Source: Strigamia acuminata (taxonomy: Eukaryota; Arthropoda; Chilopoda; Geophilomorpha; Linotaeniidae). Taken from it: DNA of 64,000 nt. Numbering within the stretch: position 1 is the stretch's first letter; the number at the start of each line of letters is the position of its first letter. The stretch is taken from NCBI GenBank assembly GCA_949358305.1, contig CASHSZ010000144.1, forward strand, positions 1-64,000, read 5' to 3'. Made by a program: the position numbers and the translations under genes. Shown one piece after another: positions 11,082-24,036 of the stretch. The notes below the pieces were generated by a model. That model was not told the origin of the DNA and did not search any database. It saw nothing but the letters and a program-made list of their open reading frames with translations.

Positions 11082-14000
11082 ATTCTCCCAAATCATTGCT
11101 TGGATGTTGCTAAAACTTACATTAAAGCTTTCTACTAAGGTTTAAACACTATTTCAAAACATTCAGAGACATTGGTCTTGTGATGTTTGTGCTAAGTCAA
11201 CTGTGATGAGATCAAAAGTCTATTCTCCCAAATCATTGCTTGGATGTTGCTAAAACTTACATTGAAGCCTTCTACTAAGGTTTAAACACTATTTCAGAAC
11301 ATTCAGAGACATTGGTTTGTGGTGTTTGTGCTAAGTCAACTGTGATGTCAAATGAGATCAAAAGTTTATTCTTTCAAATTATTGCTTGGATGTTGCTAAC
11401 ACTTACATTGAAGCCTTCTACTAAGGTTTAAACACTATTTCTAAACATTCAGAGACATTGGTCTTGTGGTGTTTGTGCTAAGTCAACTGTGATGAGATCA
11501 AAAGTCTATTTTCCCAAATCATTTCTTGGATGTTGCTAAAACTTACATTAAAACTTTCTACTAAGGTTTAAACACTATTTCAGAACATTCAGAGACATTG
11601 GTCTTGTGATGTTTGTGCTAAGTCAACTGTGATGAGATCAAAAGTCTATTCTCCCAAATCATTGCTTGGATGTTGCTAAAACTTACATTAAAGCTTTCTA
11701 CTAAGGTTTAAACACTATTTCAAAACATTCAGAGACATTGGTCTTGTGATGTTTGTGCTAAGTCAACTGTGATGAGATCAAAAGTCTATTCTCCAAAATC
11801 ATTGCTTGGATGTTGCTAAAACTTACATTGAAGCCTTCTACTAAGGTTTAAACACTATTTCAGAACATTCAGACACATTGGTCTTGTGGTGTTTGTGCTA
11901 AGTCAACTGTGACGTCAAATGAGATCAAAAGTTTATTCTTTCAAATTATTGCTTGGATGTTGCTAAAACTTACATTGAAGCTTTCTACTAAGGTTTAAAC
12001 ACTATTTCAGAACATTCAGAGACATTGGTCTTGTGATGTTTGTGCTAAGTCAACTGTGATGTCAAATGAGATCAAAAGTTTATTCTTTCAAATCATTGCT
12101 TGGATGTTGCTAAAACTTACATTAAAGCTTTCTACTAAGGTTTAAACACTATTTCAAAACTTTCAGAGACATTGGTCTTGTGATGTTTGTGCTAAGTCAA
12201 CTGTGATGAGATCAAAAGTCTATTCTCCCAAATCATTGCTTGGATGTTGCTAAAACTTACATTAAAGCTTTCTACTAAGGTTTAAACACTATTTCAAAAC
12301 ATTCAGAGACATTGGTCTTGTGATGTTTGTGCTAAGTCAACTGTGATGAGATCAAAAGTCTATTCTCCCAAATCATTGCTTGGATGTTGCTAAAACTTAC
12401 ATTGAAGCCTTCTACTAAGGTTTAAACACTATTTCAGAACATTCAGAGACATTGGTTTGTGGTGTTTGTGCTAAGTCAACTGTGATGTCAAATGAGATCA
12501 AAAGTTTATTCTTTCAAATTATTGCTTGGATGTTGCTAACACTTACATTGAAGCCTTCTACTAAGGTTTAAACACTATTTCTAAACATTCAGAGACATTG
12601 GTCTTGTGGTGTTTGTGCTAAGTCAACTGTGATGAGATCAAAAGTCTATTCTCTCAAATCATTGCTTGGATGTTGCTAAAACTTACATTGAAGCCTTCTA
12701 CTAAGGTTTAAACACTATTTCAGAACATTCAGAGACATTGGTTTGTGGTGTTTGTGCTAAGTCAACTGTGATGTCAAATGAGATCAAAAGTTTATTCTTT
12801 CAAATTATTGCTTGGATGTTGCTAAAACTAACATTGAAGCCTTCTACTAAGGTTTAAACACTATTTCAGAACATTCAGAGACATTGGTCTTGTGGTGTTT
12901 GTGCTAAGTCAACTGTGATGAGATCAAAAGTCTATTTTCCCAAATCATTTCTTGGATGTTGCTAAAACTTACATTAAAGCTTTCTACTAAGGTTTAAACA
13001 CTATTTCAGAACATTCAGAGACATTGGTCTTGTGATGTTTGTGCTAAGTCAACTGTGATGAGATCAAAAGTCTATTTTCCCAAATCATTTCTTGGATGTT
13101 GCTAAAACTTACATTAAAACTTTCTACTAAGGTTTAAACACTATTTCAGAACATTCAGAGACATTGGTCTTGTGATGTTTGTGCTAAGTCAACTGTGATG
13201 AGATCAAAAGTCTATTCTCCCAAATCATTGCTTGGATGTTGCTAAAACTTACATTAAAGCTTTCTACTAAGGTTTAAACACTATTTCAAAACATTCAGAG
13301 ACATTGGTCTTGTGATGTTTGTGCTAAGTCAACTGTGATGAGATCAAAAGTCTATTCTCCCAAATCATTGCTTGGATGTTGCTAAAACTTACATTGAAGC
13401 CTTCTACTAAGGTTTAAACACTATTTCAGAACATTCAGAGACATTGGTTTGTGGTGTTTGTGCTAAGTCAACTGTGATGTCAAATGAGATCAAAAGTTTA
13501 TTCTTTCAAATTATTGCTTGGATGTTGCTAACACTTACATTGAAGCCTTCTACTAAGGTTTAAACACTATTTCTAAACATTCAGAGACATTGGTCTTGTG
13601 GTGTTTGTGCTAAGTCAACTGTGATGAGATCAAAAGTCTATTCTCTCAAATCATTGCTTGGATGTTGCTAAAACTTACATTGAAGCCTTCTACTAAGGTT
13701 TAAACACTATTTCAGAACATTCAGAGACATTGGTTTGTGGTGTTTGTGCTAAGTCAACTGTGATGTCAAATGAGATCAAAAGTTTATTCTTTCAAATTAT
13801 TGCTTGGATGTTGCTAAAACTAACATTGAAGCCTTCTACTAAGGTTTAAACACTATTTCAGAACATTCAGAGACATTGGTCTTGTGGTGTTTGTGCTAAG
13901 TCAACTGTGATGAGATCAAAAGTCTATTTTCCCAAATCATTTCTTGGATGTTGCTAAAACTTACATTAAAGCTTTCTACTAAGGTTTAAACACTATTTCA

Positions 14001-14269
14001 GAACATTCAGAGACATTGGTCTTGTGATGTTTGTGCTAAGTCAACTGTGATGAGATCAAAAGTCTATTCTCCCAAATCATTGCTTGGATGTTGCTAAAAC
14101 TTACATTAAAGCTTTCTACTAAGGTTTAAACACTATTTCAAAACATTCAGAGACATTGGTCTTGTGATGTTTGTGCTAAGTCAACTGTGATGAGATCAAA
14201 AGTCTATTCTCCCAAATCATTGCTTGGATGTTGCTAAAACTTACATTGAAGCCTTCTACTAAGGTTTAA
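11082..14269. repeat. AT-rich satellite array, right part
   Basis: The same 140/147-bp monomers continue from the ATTC duplication to 14269. Some monomers here lack CT in the TTGGTCTTGTGG block, and a further higher-order repeat is visible (the block near 12220 recurs near 13190). The array ends inside a monomer at its TTAA. Confidence 0.95.
14266..14269. other. TTAA insertion site, left end of the giant element
   Basis: Satellite monomers normally read AAGGTTTAAACAC. Here the monomer runs to AAGGTTTAA and switches at once to CCTTCGGAAGCG. TTAA is the obligatory piggyBac target and duplication, and the same CCTT terminal start is seen, in reverse complement, at the right ends. Confidence 0.82.
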
Positions 14270-15120
14270 CCTTCGGAAGCGAGTGCACCCGCAAAATCCG
14301 CACTTTGGGAGTGACTATTCCTCGGATTCCGGCCGGACCAAACTCTTCCGGAAAATGTCCGGGGGAATGCTGAGAGTGCCGATAGACGACATTCGATTTT
14401 ATGTCGTGGATTTTTGTGCGGTTTGCGCCGTGTTTATTATTCGTACGAGATTTGGTATTTTCGCAGGGTTGTTGTCGCGCGAGATTCATCGGGGTAAAGC
14501 GAGTTCATCAACGACCTCGCCGGTGAATGTTGCTAAAAATCTGTGCAAGTGTTGTCAAATATTGCCGTGATTCGATGGAATTTTTGTCAGACATTGGGAA
14601 ATTTTTTTTGACTTGTCCAACGCGCCAGTAAATCGAGCGTCCACACGCGCCCACATGCGTGAACAGTGCACTCGCCCTCCGCGCCCCGTCGGCGTAGGCG
14701 CCGGCCGTCCCCCCTTTCTCTCTCTCTCTCTCTCTTCCGCCCGGGAATCGCCCTTCCGCCCGTCACCGAATTTTGTCAATATCTGATAAATTTCCACAGA
14801 ATTGCAGCGACATTGTACGGGATATTTCTGCCCGATTTGACGGACTTATGTAAAACATTGTTGAAATTCCGTGGAAATTTATAAAATATTGACAAAGGTT
14901 GGTGACCGACCCACGGCGCGTTGCGGCGCGGTCGGAGCACGCGACCCAATCCCCCCCTCCCCCCGTCCCCAAAAAACCACGCCCCGAGGAACCCCGAGGT
15001 TCGGTTTCCGACCGGGTCGCCTCTTGATCCGACCCGGGGCGCGTCACGGCGCGGTCGGAGGACGGCCCTCGCCCCCAAAAACCACACTCCGGGTCACGTG
15101 GTCTCGCACCCGACTCTCTC
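14270..15120 (+). repeat. Left terminal region of the giant element
   Basis: About 850 bp, nearly identical to 63076-63925 and, for its inner part, to 57365-57850. It includes a short CT run (about 14716-14734) and a GC-rich inner segment. Much of it is inverted at the right ends: about 14330-14400 corresponds to 62475-62560 and 15020-15130 to 53218-53310 and 62060-62170. Small frames here match between copies because the DNA is repeated, and they show no protein-like features. Confidence 0.8.
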
Positions 15121-18100
15121 AGTTATCCCGTTACGGCCCTTGGCCGTAACGGGCCGTTACGGGATCGTGACGGGACCGTCGGCGGCCCGTTAACGGCCCG
15201 CACGGGCCGTGACGGGATCGTGACGGGACCGTTGGCGGCCCGTTAACGGCCCGCACGCGCCGTGACGGGACCGTGACGGGACCGTCGGCGGCCCGTTAAC
15301 GGCCCGTACGACTCCATGCGGGCCGTTGACGGGCCGTTAACGGGCCGTTAACGGGCCGTTAACGGGCCGTTAACGGGCCGTTAACGGCGTAAATCGAAAA
15401 AATCAACAACCGACAACACGTACGTGAAAACGCGTACAACATTCATAGACATTAATCTCGAATCCTGTTTTTGGTTTTACGCCGTTAACGGGCCGTTAAC
15501 GGCCCGTTAACGGCCCGCGTGAGGTCGTACGGGCCGTCGGCGAGCCGAAGTCCGGGAACGAAGGCCGTGACGGGATCGTGACGGGACTGTCGGCGGCCCG
15601 TTAACGGCCCGCACGCGCCGTGACGGGACCGTGACGGGACCGTCGGCGGCCCGTTAACGGCCCGTGCGGGCCGTTGCGGGATCGTGACGGGATCGTCGAC
15701 GGCCCGTTAACGGCCCGTGCGGGCCGTTGCGGGCCGTTGACGGGCCGTTGACGGGCCGTTAACGGGCCGTTAACGGGCCGTTACGGCGTGAATCGAAAAA
15801 ATCAACAACCGACAACACGTACGTGAAAACGCGTACAACATTCATAGACATTAATCTCGAATCCTGTTTTCGGTTTTGCCCCGTTAACGGGCCGTTAACG
15901 GGCCGTTAACGGGCCGTTAACGGCCCGTGCGGGCCGTTGCGGGATCGTGACGGGACCGTCGACGGCCCGTTAACGGCCCGTGCGGGCCGTTGCGGGATCG
16001 TGACGGGACCGTCAGCGGCCCGTTAACGGCCCGTGCGGGCCGTTGCGGGATCGTGACGGGATCGTCGACGGCCCGTTAACGGCCCGTGCGGGCCGTTGCG
16101 GGATCGTGACGGGACCGTCAGCGGCCCGTTAACGGCCCGTGCGGGCCGTTGCGGGATCGTGACGGGATCGTCGACGGCCCGTTAACGGCCCGTGCGGGCC
16201 GTTGCGGGCCGTTGACGGGCCGTTGACGGGCCGTTAACGGGCCGTTAACGGGCCGTTACGGCGTGAATCGAAAAAATCAACAACCGACAACACGTACATG
16301 AAAACGCGTACAACATTCATAGACATTAATCTCGAATCCTGTTTTTGGTTTTACGCCGTTAACGGGCCGTTAACGGGCCGTTAACGGCCCGTTAACGGCC
16401 CGTTAACGGCCCGCGTGAGGTCGTACGGGCCGTCGGCGAGCCGAAGTCCGGGAACGAAGGCCGTGACGGGATCGTGACGGGACCGTCAGCGGCCCGTTAA
16501 CGGCCCGTGCGGGCCGTTGCGGGATCGTGACGGGATCGTCGACGGCCCGTTAACGGCCCGTGCGGGCCGTTGCGGGCCGTTGACGGGCCGTTGACGGGCC
16601 GTTAACGGGCCGTTAACGGGCCGTTACGGCGTAAATCGAAAAAATCAACAACCGACAACACGTACGTGAAAACGCGTACAACATTCATAGACATTAATCT
16701 CGAATCCTGTTTTCGGTTTTGCCCCGTTAACGGGCCGTTAACGGGCCGTTAACGGGCCGTTAACGGCCCGTGCGGGCCGTTGCGGGATCGTGACGGGACC
16801 GTCGACGGCCCGTTAACGGCCCGTGCGGGCCGTTGCGGGATCGTGACGGGACCGTCAGCGGCCCGTTAACGGCCCGTGCGGGCCGTTGCGGGATCGTGAC
16901 GGGATCGTCGACGGCCCGTTAACGGCCCGTGCGGGCCGTTGCGGGATCGTGACGGGACCGTCAGCGGCCCGTTAACGGCCCGTGCGGGCCGTTGCGGGAT
17001 CGTGACGGGATCGTCGACGGCCCGTTAACGGCCCGTGCGGGCCGTTGCGGGCCGTTGACGGGCCGTTGACGGGCCGTTAACGGGCCGTTAACGGGCCGTT
17101 ACGGCGTGAATCGAAAAAATCAACAACCGACAACACGTACATGAAAACGCGTACAACATTCATAGACATTAATCTCGAATCCTGTTTTTGGTTTTACGCC
17201 GTTAACGGGCCGTTAACGGGCCGTTAACGGCCCGTTAACGGCCCGCGTGAGGTCGTACGGGCCGTCGGCGAGCCGAAGTCCGGGAACGAAGGCCGTGACG
17301 GGATCGTGACGGGACCGTCAGCGGCCCGTTAACGGCCCGTGCGGGCCGTTGCGGGATCGTGACGGGATCGTCGACGGCCCGTTAACGGCCCGTGCGGGCC
17401 GTTGCGGGCCGTTGACGGGCCGTTGACGGGCCGTTAACGGGCCGTTAACGGGCCGTTACGGCGTAAATCGAAAAAATCAACAACCGACAACACGTACGTG
17501 AAAACGCGTACAACATTCATAGACATTAATCTCGAATCCTGTTTTCGGTTTTGCCCCGTTAACGGGCCGTTAACGGGCCGTTAACGGGCCGTTAACGGCC
17601 CGTGCGGGCCGTTGCGGGATCGTGACGGGACCGTCGACGGCCCGTTAACGGCCCGTGCGGGCCGTTGCGGGATCGTGACGGGACCGTCAGCGGCCCGTTA
17701 ACGGCCCGTGCGGGCCGTTGCGGGATCGTGACGGGATCGTCGACGGCCCGTTAACGGCCCATGCGGGCCGTTGACGGGATCGTGACGGGACCGTCGGCAG
17801 CCCGTTAACGGCCCGCACGGGCCGTGACGGGATCGTGACGGGACCGTCGGCGGCCCGTTAACGGCCCGCACGAGCCGTGACGGGATCGTGACGGGACCGT
17901 CGGCAGCCCGTTAACGGCCCGCACGGGCCGTGACGGGATCGTGACGGGACCGTCGGCGGCCCGTTAACGGCCCGCACGAGCCGTGACGGGATCGTGACGG
18001 GACCGTCGGCGGCCCGTTAACGGCTTGCACGAGCCGTGACGGGATCGTGACGGGACCGTCGGCGGCCCGTTAACGGCCCGCACGAGCCGTGACGGGATCG

Positions 18101-18440
18101 TGACGGGACCGTCGGCAGCCCGTTAACGGCCCGCACGGGCCGTGACGGGATCGTGACGGGACCGTCGGCGGCCCGTTAACGGCCCGCACGAGCCGTGACG
18201 GGATCGTGACGGGACCGTCGGCGGCCCGTTAACGGCTTGTACGGGCCGTTACGGGATCGTGACGGGACCGTCGGCGGCCCGTTAACGGCTCGCACGGGCC
18301 GTTAACGGGGTCGTTACGGGACCGTCGGCGGCCCGTGCGGCGGCCTCGCCAACCTCGTGCGGCCCGTTAACGGCCCGTACGGGCCGTTACGGGGCCGTTG
18401 CGGGATCGTCGGCGGCCCGTTAACGGCCCGCACGGGACAA
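15121..18440. repeat. GC-rich palindromic satellite with embedded AT-rich modules
   Basis: Built from variants of GGGCCGTTAACGGCCCG and GGGATCGTGACGGGACCGTC. CGTTAACG, a palindrome containing TTAA, is the commonest word. A non-repetitive module of about 90 bp (core CATAGACATTAATCTCGAAT) is embedded in one orientation near 15386, 15788, 16263, 16627, 17103 and 17463. The stretch from about 15860 to 16700 recurs from about 16700 to 17540, an 840-bp higher-order unit. No genes are seen. Confidence 0.93.
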
Positions 18441-19010
18441 CGGGCGCCAACGAGCGCCGGTAGTCCCGGTAATTTGTTTCAAAATAAATATTTGTCACCG
18501 TCTCCCCTCCCTCCTCCTCCTCCCCCTCCTCTCCCTCTCGAGGCCAGACACGGCCGCTCCAAAATACGAACCACGACGATGCCTCCGTACCGATAGACCG
18601 AGTGGGTCGCGCGACAGACAATGCGCGCAAACTACCGTCGGCGCACGGTGTGCACGGCGCAACACCACGGAAGTAACTACCGGTGCGCCCCTCGTGCGTG
18701 CGAGGCAACCCCGAGCTCGCTTAAAGAAGCCACGCAACAACGACCGAGTTCGTTTATCTATTTATTTATTTTTTATTCGTCTAGCATTTTAAACGAATCG
18801 ATGAAAACAAATGAAAACAAACAAACAAATTAATAAACAAATCGAATACATAAAAAAATAAAATAAAATAAAATAAAATAAAATAAAATAAAGATGAAAT
18901 GAAATGAAATAAAATGAAATATTGGCCGTTTCGATCCTCGATGTCGCCTTTATCTGCCTATCCATCTATTCTGAAATGAGAGAAGAAAAGATGAGTATTC
19001 GAAGAGGCGC
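18441..19010. other. Intergenic: simple repeats
   Basis: Transition out of the GC satellite. It holds a CT-rich run (18500-18540), AT-rich sequence and an AAAAT/AAATG pentamer run (18850-18920). No supportable gene was seen. Confidence 0.6.
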
Positions 19011-19789
19011 TTAGTGGAGAATTCGCTCACTGTCCCGTTTCTTCGACTCGCGGGTAACCGCCGGTGCGTCGGAGGAGCCACCAGTGTTGGGTGGCGGCTA
19101 AAAAAAAAAAAAAAAAAAAAAAAACGAATGTTTGTCGAAATACGGGGAAAAAAAGGTGCGTACATGCACGGTGAACGTTTTCCACCGACTGACTCACTCA
19201 CCATGCGCATCAGCATTCTAACTATAGCGCGGTGCGCGTCCAACGCCAAACGCGAGAACACGGGGCCTCCAGCCGGGAGCAACTCGACTCCATCGGCGAC
19301 GTCTCGGTCGTCGCTCTCTTCCTCCTCTTCCTCTTCATCTTCTTCTTCTTCCTCTTCTTCTCCTTCTCCTCCCTCTCCTCCTTCTTCGCCCTCTCCCTCC
19401 TCCGCCACTGTCTTTGCCGGAGCCTCCAGCCCGCCCGACAAGGGAGCGGCGGACGACGTAGATGGGACGGCGTCGCTCGACGACGAGGCGACGACGCGCG
19501 CTGGCGACGATTCTCCGTCTTGACGCGGCTGGAAAATGGAGGGGGAATAGGCGAATGAATAGACGAATGAACGACGACAATCTTGACGGGATACCTTTTT
19601 GGTTGGCGCCGGATCGCCCGCTTCCCCGGGACGCTTTACCGTTCGCTGCGTCTCCGGCGACTGTGGCTGCGTCGGCGTCTCCGACGTCCCCGGTGACGGT
19701 GGTTGCGACGGTAGCTGCGACTGCGGCGGCTGCAGCTGCGTCAGCGCCTCGTTCTCGCTCCCACTCTCGCTCTCGTTTTCGATCGGCAT
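19011..19789 (-). CDS. Acidic low-complexity protein, 3 exons, about 202 aa
   Basis: Proposed exons: 19595-19789, 19202-19528 and 19011-19097. All junctions are GT-AG in phase 0, and the last intron has a long poly-T tract before AG. The N-terminus is rich in Ser, Glu, Gln and Pro. The middle has a run of nearly 30 mostly Glu residues followed by a short hydrophobic helix-like segment (LALDAHRAIVRM). The C-terminus is basic and ends in TAA. No domain is recognised. Acidic, Gln/Pro-rich composition would suit a transcription-activator-like nuclear protein, but that is only inference. It is the first gene inside the left satellite block and is transcribed towards it. Confidence 0.6.
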
Positions 19790-20569
19790 CTGTAGAGAAG
19801 GAATAAATTAAATTAAATTGAATTAAATCGAAGCGCGAGCGCGGTAAAACCGAAAGAAGAAGGGGTGGAGGTGAGGAAAAGAGACCGAAGGACGAGCGAG
19901 AGGGGGGCGCTATAGTTTCACCGCACGACTCGTTGCACTATACGAATTGCCCCGAAACAAACGCCTATTTATTTCTTTATTTTTTTTTATTTATTCATTC
20001 ATTCGTTAATCTCGTCCACTCGTTAAGTTTTATCAAATTCGTTAAACTCGTTCGTCCATTCGTCAAATTGGTCGTTTCGTCTAGCGACGAGAACAACGGC
20101 GACGCTAACGTTTACGCGAGTAACTCGGTGAGTTCGTGCATTCTGCGCACGCAAAACGCGAACGCGGCCAATTGACAAAATAACATTTTACAAGTAATGG
20201 TTTAATAATTTACCTCCGTGTGCGAAGCGCGTGTCGCGTCCATTGTGTCTGTCTGTCTGATTTTGGCGAATGAACCGACGCGACGCCCGGTGATAACAAT
20301 GGCGATAATGACACGCGACGTAGCATACTTCTAGCTAAACAACAATAATAATAATAATTCATTAAAAAAATAAAATGAAATAGAATAATTAAATAAACAA
20401 ACAAAATAATAAATAGATAAATAAATAAATAAATAAATAAATAAGTCGAAAATAAATAAACTAGCGGCGGGACGGGCCGAGGTCAGAGATTTTGCTCCGT
20501 TCTCGCGTCTGTCTATTCCGGGTAGAGGGAGGGAGCGAACGGGCGCGCGCCGGACATCGCTCGGAATTA
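19790..20569. other. Intergenic: AT-rich, tetranucleotide repeats
   Basis: Includes TTTA/TTCA-type runs (19970-20000), an ATA run (20343-20360) and an AAAT run (20410-20440). Short frames here are low-complexity. No gene supported. Confidence 0.55.
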
Positions 20570-20930
20570 AAAAACGGGTAACGGGGGAAGACAGACAGTC
20601 GAAATTTGATTCCCCGGTCGTGGAATCGACTCCGCGACCCGTGCTTTAACGGTTAATTGGATTATCTTCGTCGTGACTTATCGGGATAAAAATTTTATAG
20701 AAAATCGGCCGTATCGTATTTTATTTTCATCTTCCGAGGGTCTCGCGTCGTCGTTGTGGACGGGAGTCTTCCCGAACACGTTCGACGGGCTTCGCGAATG
20801 CTTTCAGATCGGACGCGGAACTCGGGCCCGCCGCTCGGTCGAGCGGCGCCAGTACCCGCCGAGCGGCGCCAGTACCCGCCGAGCGGCGCGGTATCCGATC
20901 AAATAACTCCCTTGCTTCGTCACGGTCTCG

Positions 20931-20950
20931 GACTGGCCTTCGGGCCGGTC
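20931..20950 (+). ncRNA. Array hairpin, unit 1
   Basis: 8-bp stem with TTCG tetraloop, GACTGGCC-TTCG-GGCCGGTC, followed by an A-rich stretch. Candidate structured RNA element; strand is assumed. Confidence 0.5.
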
Positions 20951-21521
20951 AAAATAACAAATAAATGAATAAATCGAAAATAGAACGCCCCCGTCCCGGC
21001 GAGACTAGGGGCGGGTGGCGTCGTTGAGCGGCGGCAGCGGCGGCGGTAGCCCCGACGACTCGCCCCGAAAATAAGCTCCCGCACCAGCATTCCTTCGTCC
21101 GTCTAAACCTCGCAGCGCGTGCGGTCGCGTGCATTCTACTCGTGTCCGGTGTGGCGATCGGTACAGAGTAAAAAAAAGATCACCCGAAAAAGAAAGACGA
21201 TTAAAGTTTTAATTCTCCGGTCGTGGAACCGACTTTGCGGTTCGTGCTTTAACCGTTAATTAGGTTATCTTCGTCGCGACTCGTCGTAATAAAAATTTCA
21301 CAGAAAATCAGCCGTTTCGTATTTTATTTTCATCTTCCGGGGGTCTCGCGCCGTCGTTGTGGACGGGAGTCTTCCCGAACACGTTCGACGGGTTTTGCCG
21401 ACACTTTCAGATCGAATGCGGAACTCGGGCCCGTCGCTCGGTCGAGCGGCGCCAGTACCCGCCGAGCGGCACGGTATCCGATACCCGTCTTTTTTAAACC
21501 TCCCTTGCTTCGTCGGTCTCA

Positions 21522-21541
21522 GACTGGCCTTCGGGTCGGTC
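21522..21541 (+). ncRNA. Array hairpin, unit 2
   Basis: Same hairpin with the right arm GGTCGGTC. The C-to-T change turns a G-C pair into G-U, so the stem is kept. Confidence 0.5.
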
Positions 21542-21569
21542 AAAATAAATAAATAAATAAATAAATGAA

Positions 21570-21620
<51 letters not shown>

Positions 21621-22196
21621 GTAGGTCGGGAAATAGAACGCGTTCGTCCCGGCGAATAGTGGCAGCTGGGGTCGTCGAGTGAGTGGCGGCGGCAGCGGCA
21701 ACCTCGATGACTCGCCCCGAAAATAAAGTCCCGCGTCGGCATCCCTTCGTGCGTCCTTCGTCCGTCTAATCCTCGCAGCGCGTGCGGTCGCGTGCATTCT
21801 ACTCGTGTCCGATGTAGCGACCGGTACGAGGTAAAAAAAATATCACACGAAAAAGAAAGACGATTAAAATTTTAATTCTCCGGTTGTGGAACCGACTTCG
21901 CGGTTCGTGCTTTAATCGTTAATTAGATTATCGTCGTCGCAATTTATCGGAATAAAATTTTTACGGAAAATTGACATTTCCGTATTTCATTTTCATCTTT
22001 CGGGGGTCTTGCGCCGTCATAATCGGAGCGAGTCTCGCTCGATGCGTTCGACGGACTTTGTGGGAGTTTCCAGATCGCCAGCGGAACGAGGGGCCGTGGC
22101 TCGTCCGAGCGGCGCAGTACCCGTCGAGTGGCGCGGTACCCGAGTTCTTGCATCCAACGGTGGACACATCTTTGTCGAGAGCACCTCTCGGTCTCA

Positions 22197-22216
22197 GACC
22201 GGCCTTCGGGCCGGTC
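22197..22216 (+). ncRNA. Array hairpin, unit 3
   Basis: Left arm is GACCGGCC, giving a perfect 8-bp Watson-Crick stem where other units have a G-U pair. Confidence 0.5.
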
Positions 22217-22824
22217 AAAAAAAATAAACAAATAAATAAATAAATAAATAAATAAACGAGTCGGCGAATAAAGGCGGTTGGGGTCGCTGGACGGTGGCGG
22301 TGGTGGTGGCAGCGGCAACCCCGACGACTCGTCGCAAAAGATAAGCTCCTGCGCCGGCATCCGTTCGTTCGTTCAAACCTCGCAGCGCTCGTGCGGTCGC
22401 GTGCATTCTACTCGTGTCCGACGTGGCGATCGGTACGGAGTAAAAAAAAAAAGATCATCAGAGAAAGGAAGACGATTAAAATTTTAATTCTCCAGTCGTG
22501 GCACCGACTTTGCGGTTTGTGCTTTAACCGTTAATTAGGTTATCTTCGTTGTGGCAGATTCGAATAAAAGTTTTACAAAATAATCGTCGTTTTACATTTT
22601 TAAATCATTTCCCAGGGACCGTGTACCGTCGCAGTCGATGCGAGTCCCGGTCATCGCATCCGATAGACATTGCGGACGTTTTTCAGATCGAGACTGGAGT
22701 ACCTGTTGAGTACCAAATGGCCGGTCGGTCGTTGGTGTGGTTCCGTCTCCTAAAATGTTCGTCGCCATTTTCTGTTGGTCGAGTCGCCTACCATCCAATG
22801 GTCGGTCGGTGGGTCTCGGTCTCA

Positions 22825-22844
22825 GACTGGCCTTCGGGCCGGTC
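22825..22844 (+). ncRNA. Array hairpin, unit 4
   Basis: Hairpin identical to unit 1 although the sequence upstream in this unit is strongly diverged, which suggests the hairpin is what is kept. Confidence 0.5.
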
Positions 22845-23414
22845 AAAATAACAAATAAATGAATAAATCGGAAATAGAACGTCCCCGTCCCGGCCAGAAT
22901 AGGGGCAGGTGGTGTCGTTGAGCGGCGTCAGCGGCAGCGACAGCCCGGACGAATCGCCCCGAAAATAAGGTCCTGCGCTGGCATCCGTTTGTTCGTTCAA
23001 ACCTCGCAGCGCTCGTGCGGTCGCGTGCATTCTACTCGTGTCCGACGTGGCGATCGGTACGGAGTAAAAAAAAAAAAGATCATCAGAGAAAGGAAGACGA
23101 TTAAAATTTTAATTCTCCGGTCGTGGCACCGACTTTGCGGTTCGTACTTTAACCGTTAATTAGGTTATCTTCGTCGTAATTCGTTGGAATAAAAATTTTA
23201 TAGAAAATGAGCCGTTTCGTATTTTATTTTCATCTTCCGGGGGTCTCGCGCCGTCGTTGTGGACGGGAGTCTTCCCGAACACGTTCGATGGGTTTTGCCA
23301 ACACTTTCAGATCGAACTCGGGACTCGGGCCCGCCGCTCGGTCGAGCGGCGCACAGTACCCGCCGAGCGGCGCGGTATCCGATATAAAAGGACCCTTGCT
23401 TCGCCACGGTCTCA

Positions 23415-23434
23415 GACTGGCCTTCGGGCCGGTC
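23415..23434 (+). ncRNA. Array hairpin, unit 5
   Basis: Hairpin identical to unit 1, followed by an AAAT run. Confidence 0.5.
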
Positions 23435-24016
23435 AAAATAATAAATAAATAAATAAATAAATAAGTCCGAAAATGGAACGTATCCGTCCCGACGAATAGA
23501 TGCGGTTGGGGTCGTTGAGCGACAGCGGCGGCAGCGGCAGCCCCGACGACTCGCCCCGAAAATAAGCTCCCTTACCGGCATTCCTTCGACCGTCTAAACC
23601 TCGCAGCATGCGTGCGGTCGCGTGCATTCTACTCGTGTCCGATGTGGCGATCGGTACGAGGTAAAAAAAATATCACACGAAAAAAGAAAGACGATTAAAA
23701 TTTTAATTCTTCGGTCGTGGGACCGACTTTGCGGTCCGTGCTTTAACCGTTAATTAGGTTATCTTCGTCGTAATTCGTTGGAATAAAAATTTTATAGAAA
23801 ATGAGCCGTTTCGTATTTTATTTTCATCTTCCGGGGGTCTCGCGCCGTCGTTGTGGACGGGAGTCTTCCCGAACACGTTCGATGGGTTTTGCCAACACTT
23901 TCAGATCGAACTCGGGACTCGGGCCCGCCGCTCGGTCGAGCGGCGCACAGTACCCGCCGAGCGGCGCGGTATTTGATACCCGTCTCTGTAAAAGCAGCCG
24001 TGCTTTTTCGGTCTCA

Positions 24017-24036
24017 GACTGGCCTTCGGGCCGGTC
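24017..24036 (+). ncRNA. Array hairpin, unit 6
   Basis: Hairpin identical to unit 1. The array ends just after it. Confidence 0.5.

Noticed and set aside
14259-15193. Several 60-100 codon frames that recur identically near 63 kb and 57.5 kb
   Set aside because: They recur because the terminal DNA is repeated. They overlap on both strands and show no domain, start context or splice structure.
15121-18440. CRISPR-like regular spacing in the GC-rich repeats
   Set aside because: Units are contiguous palindromic satellite words with repeated, not unique, spacers, and the sequence is eukaryotic.
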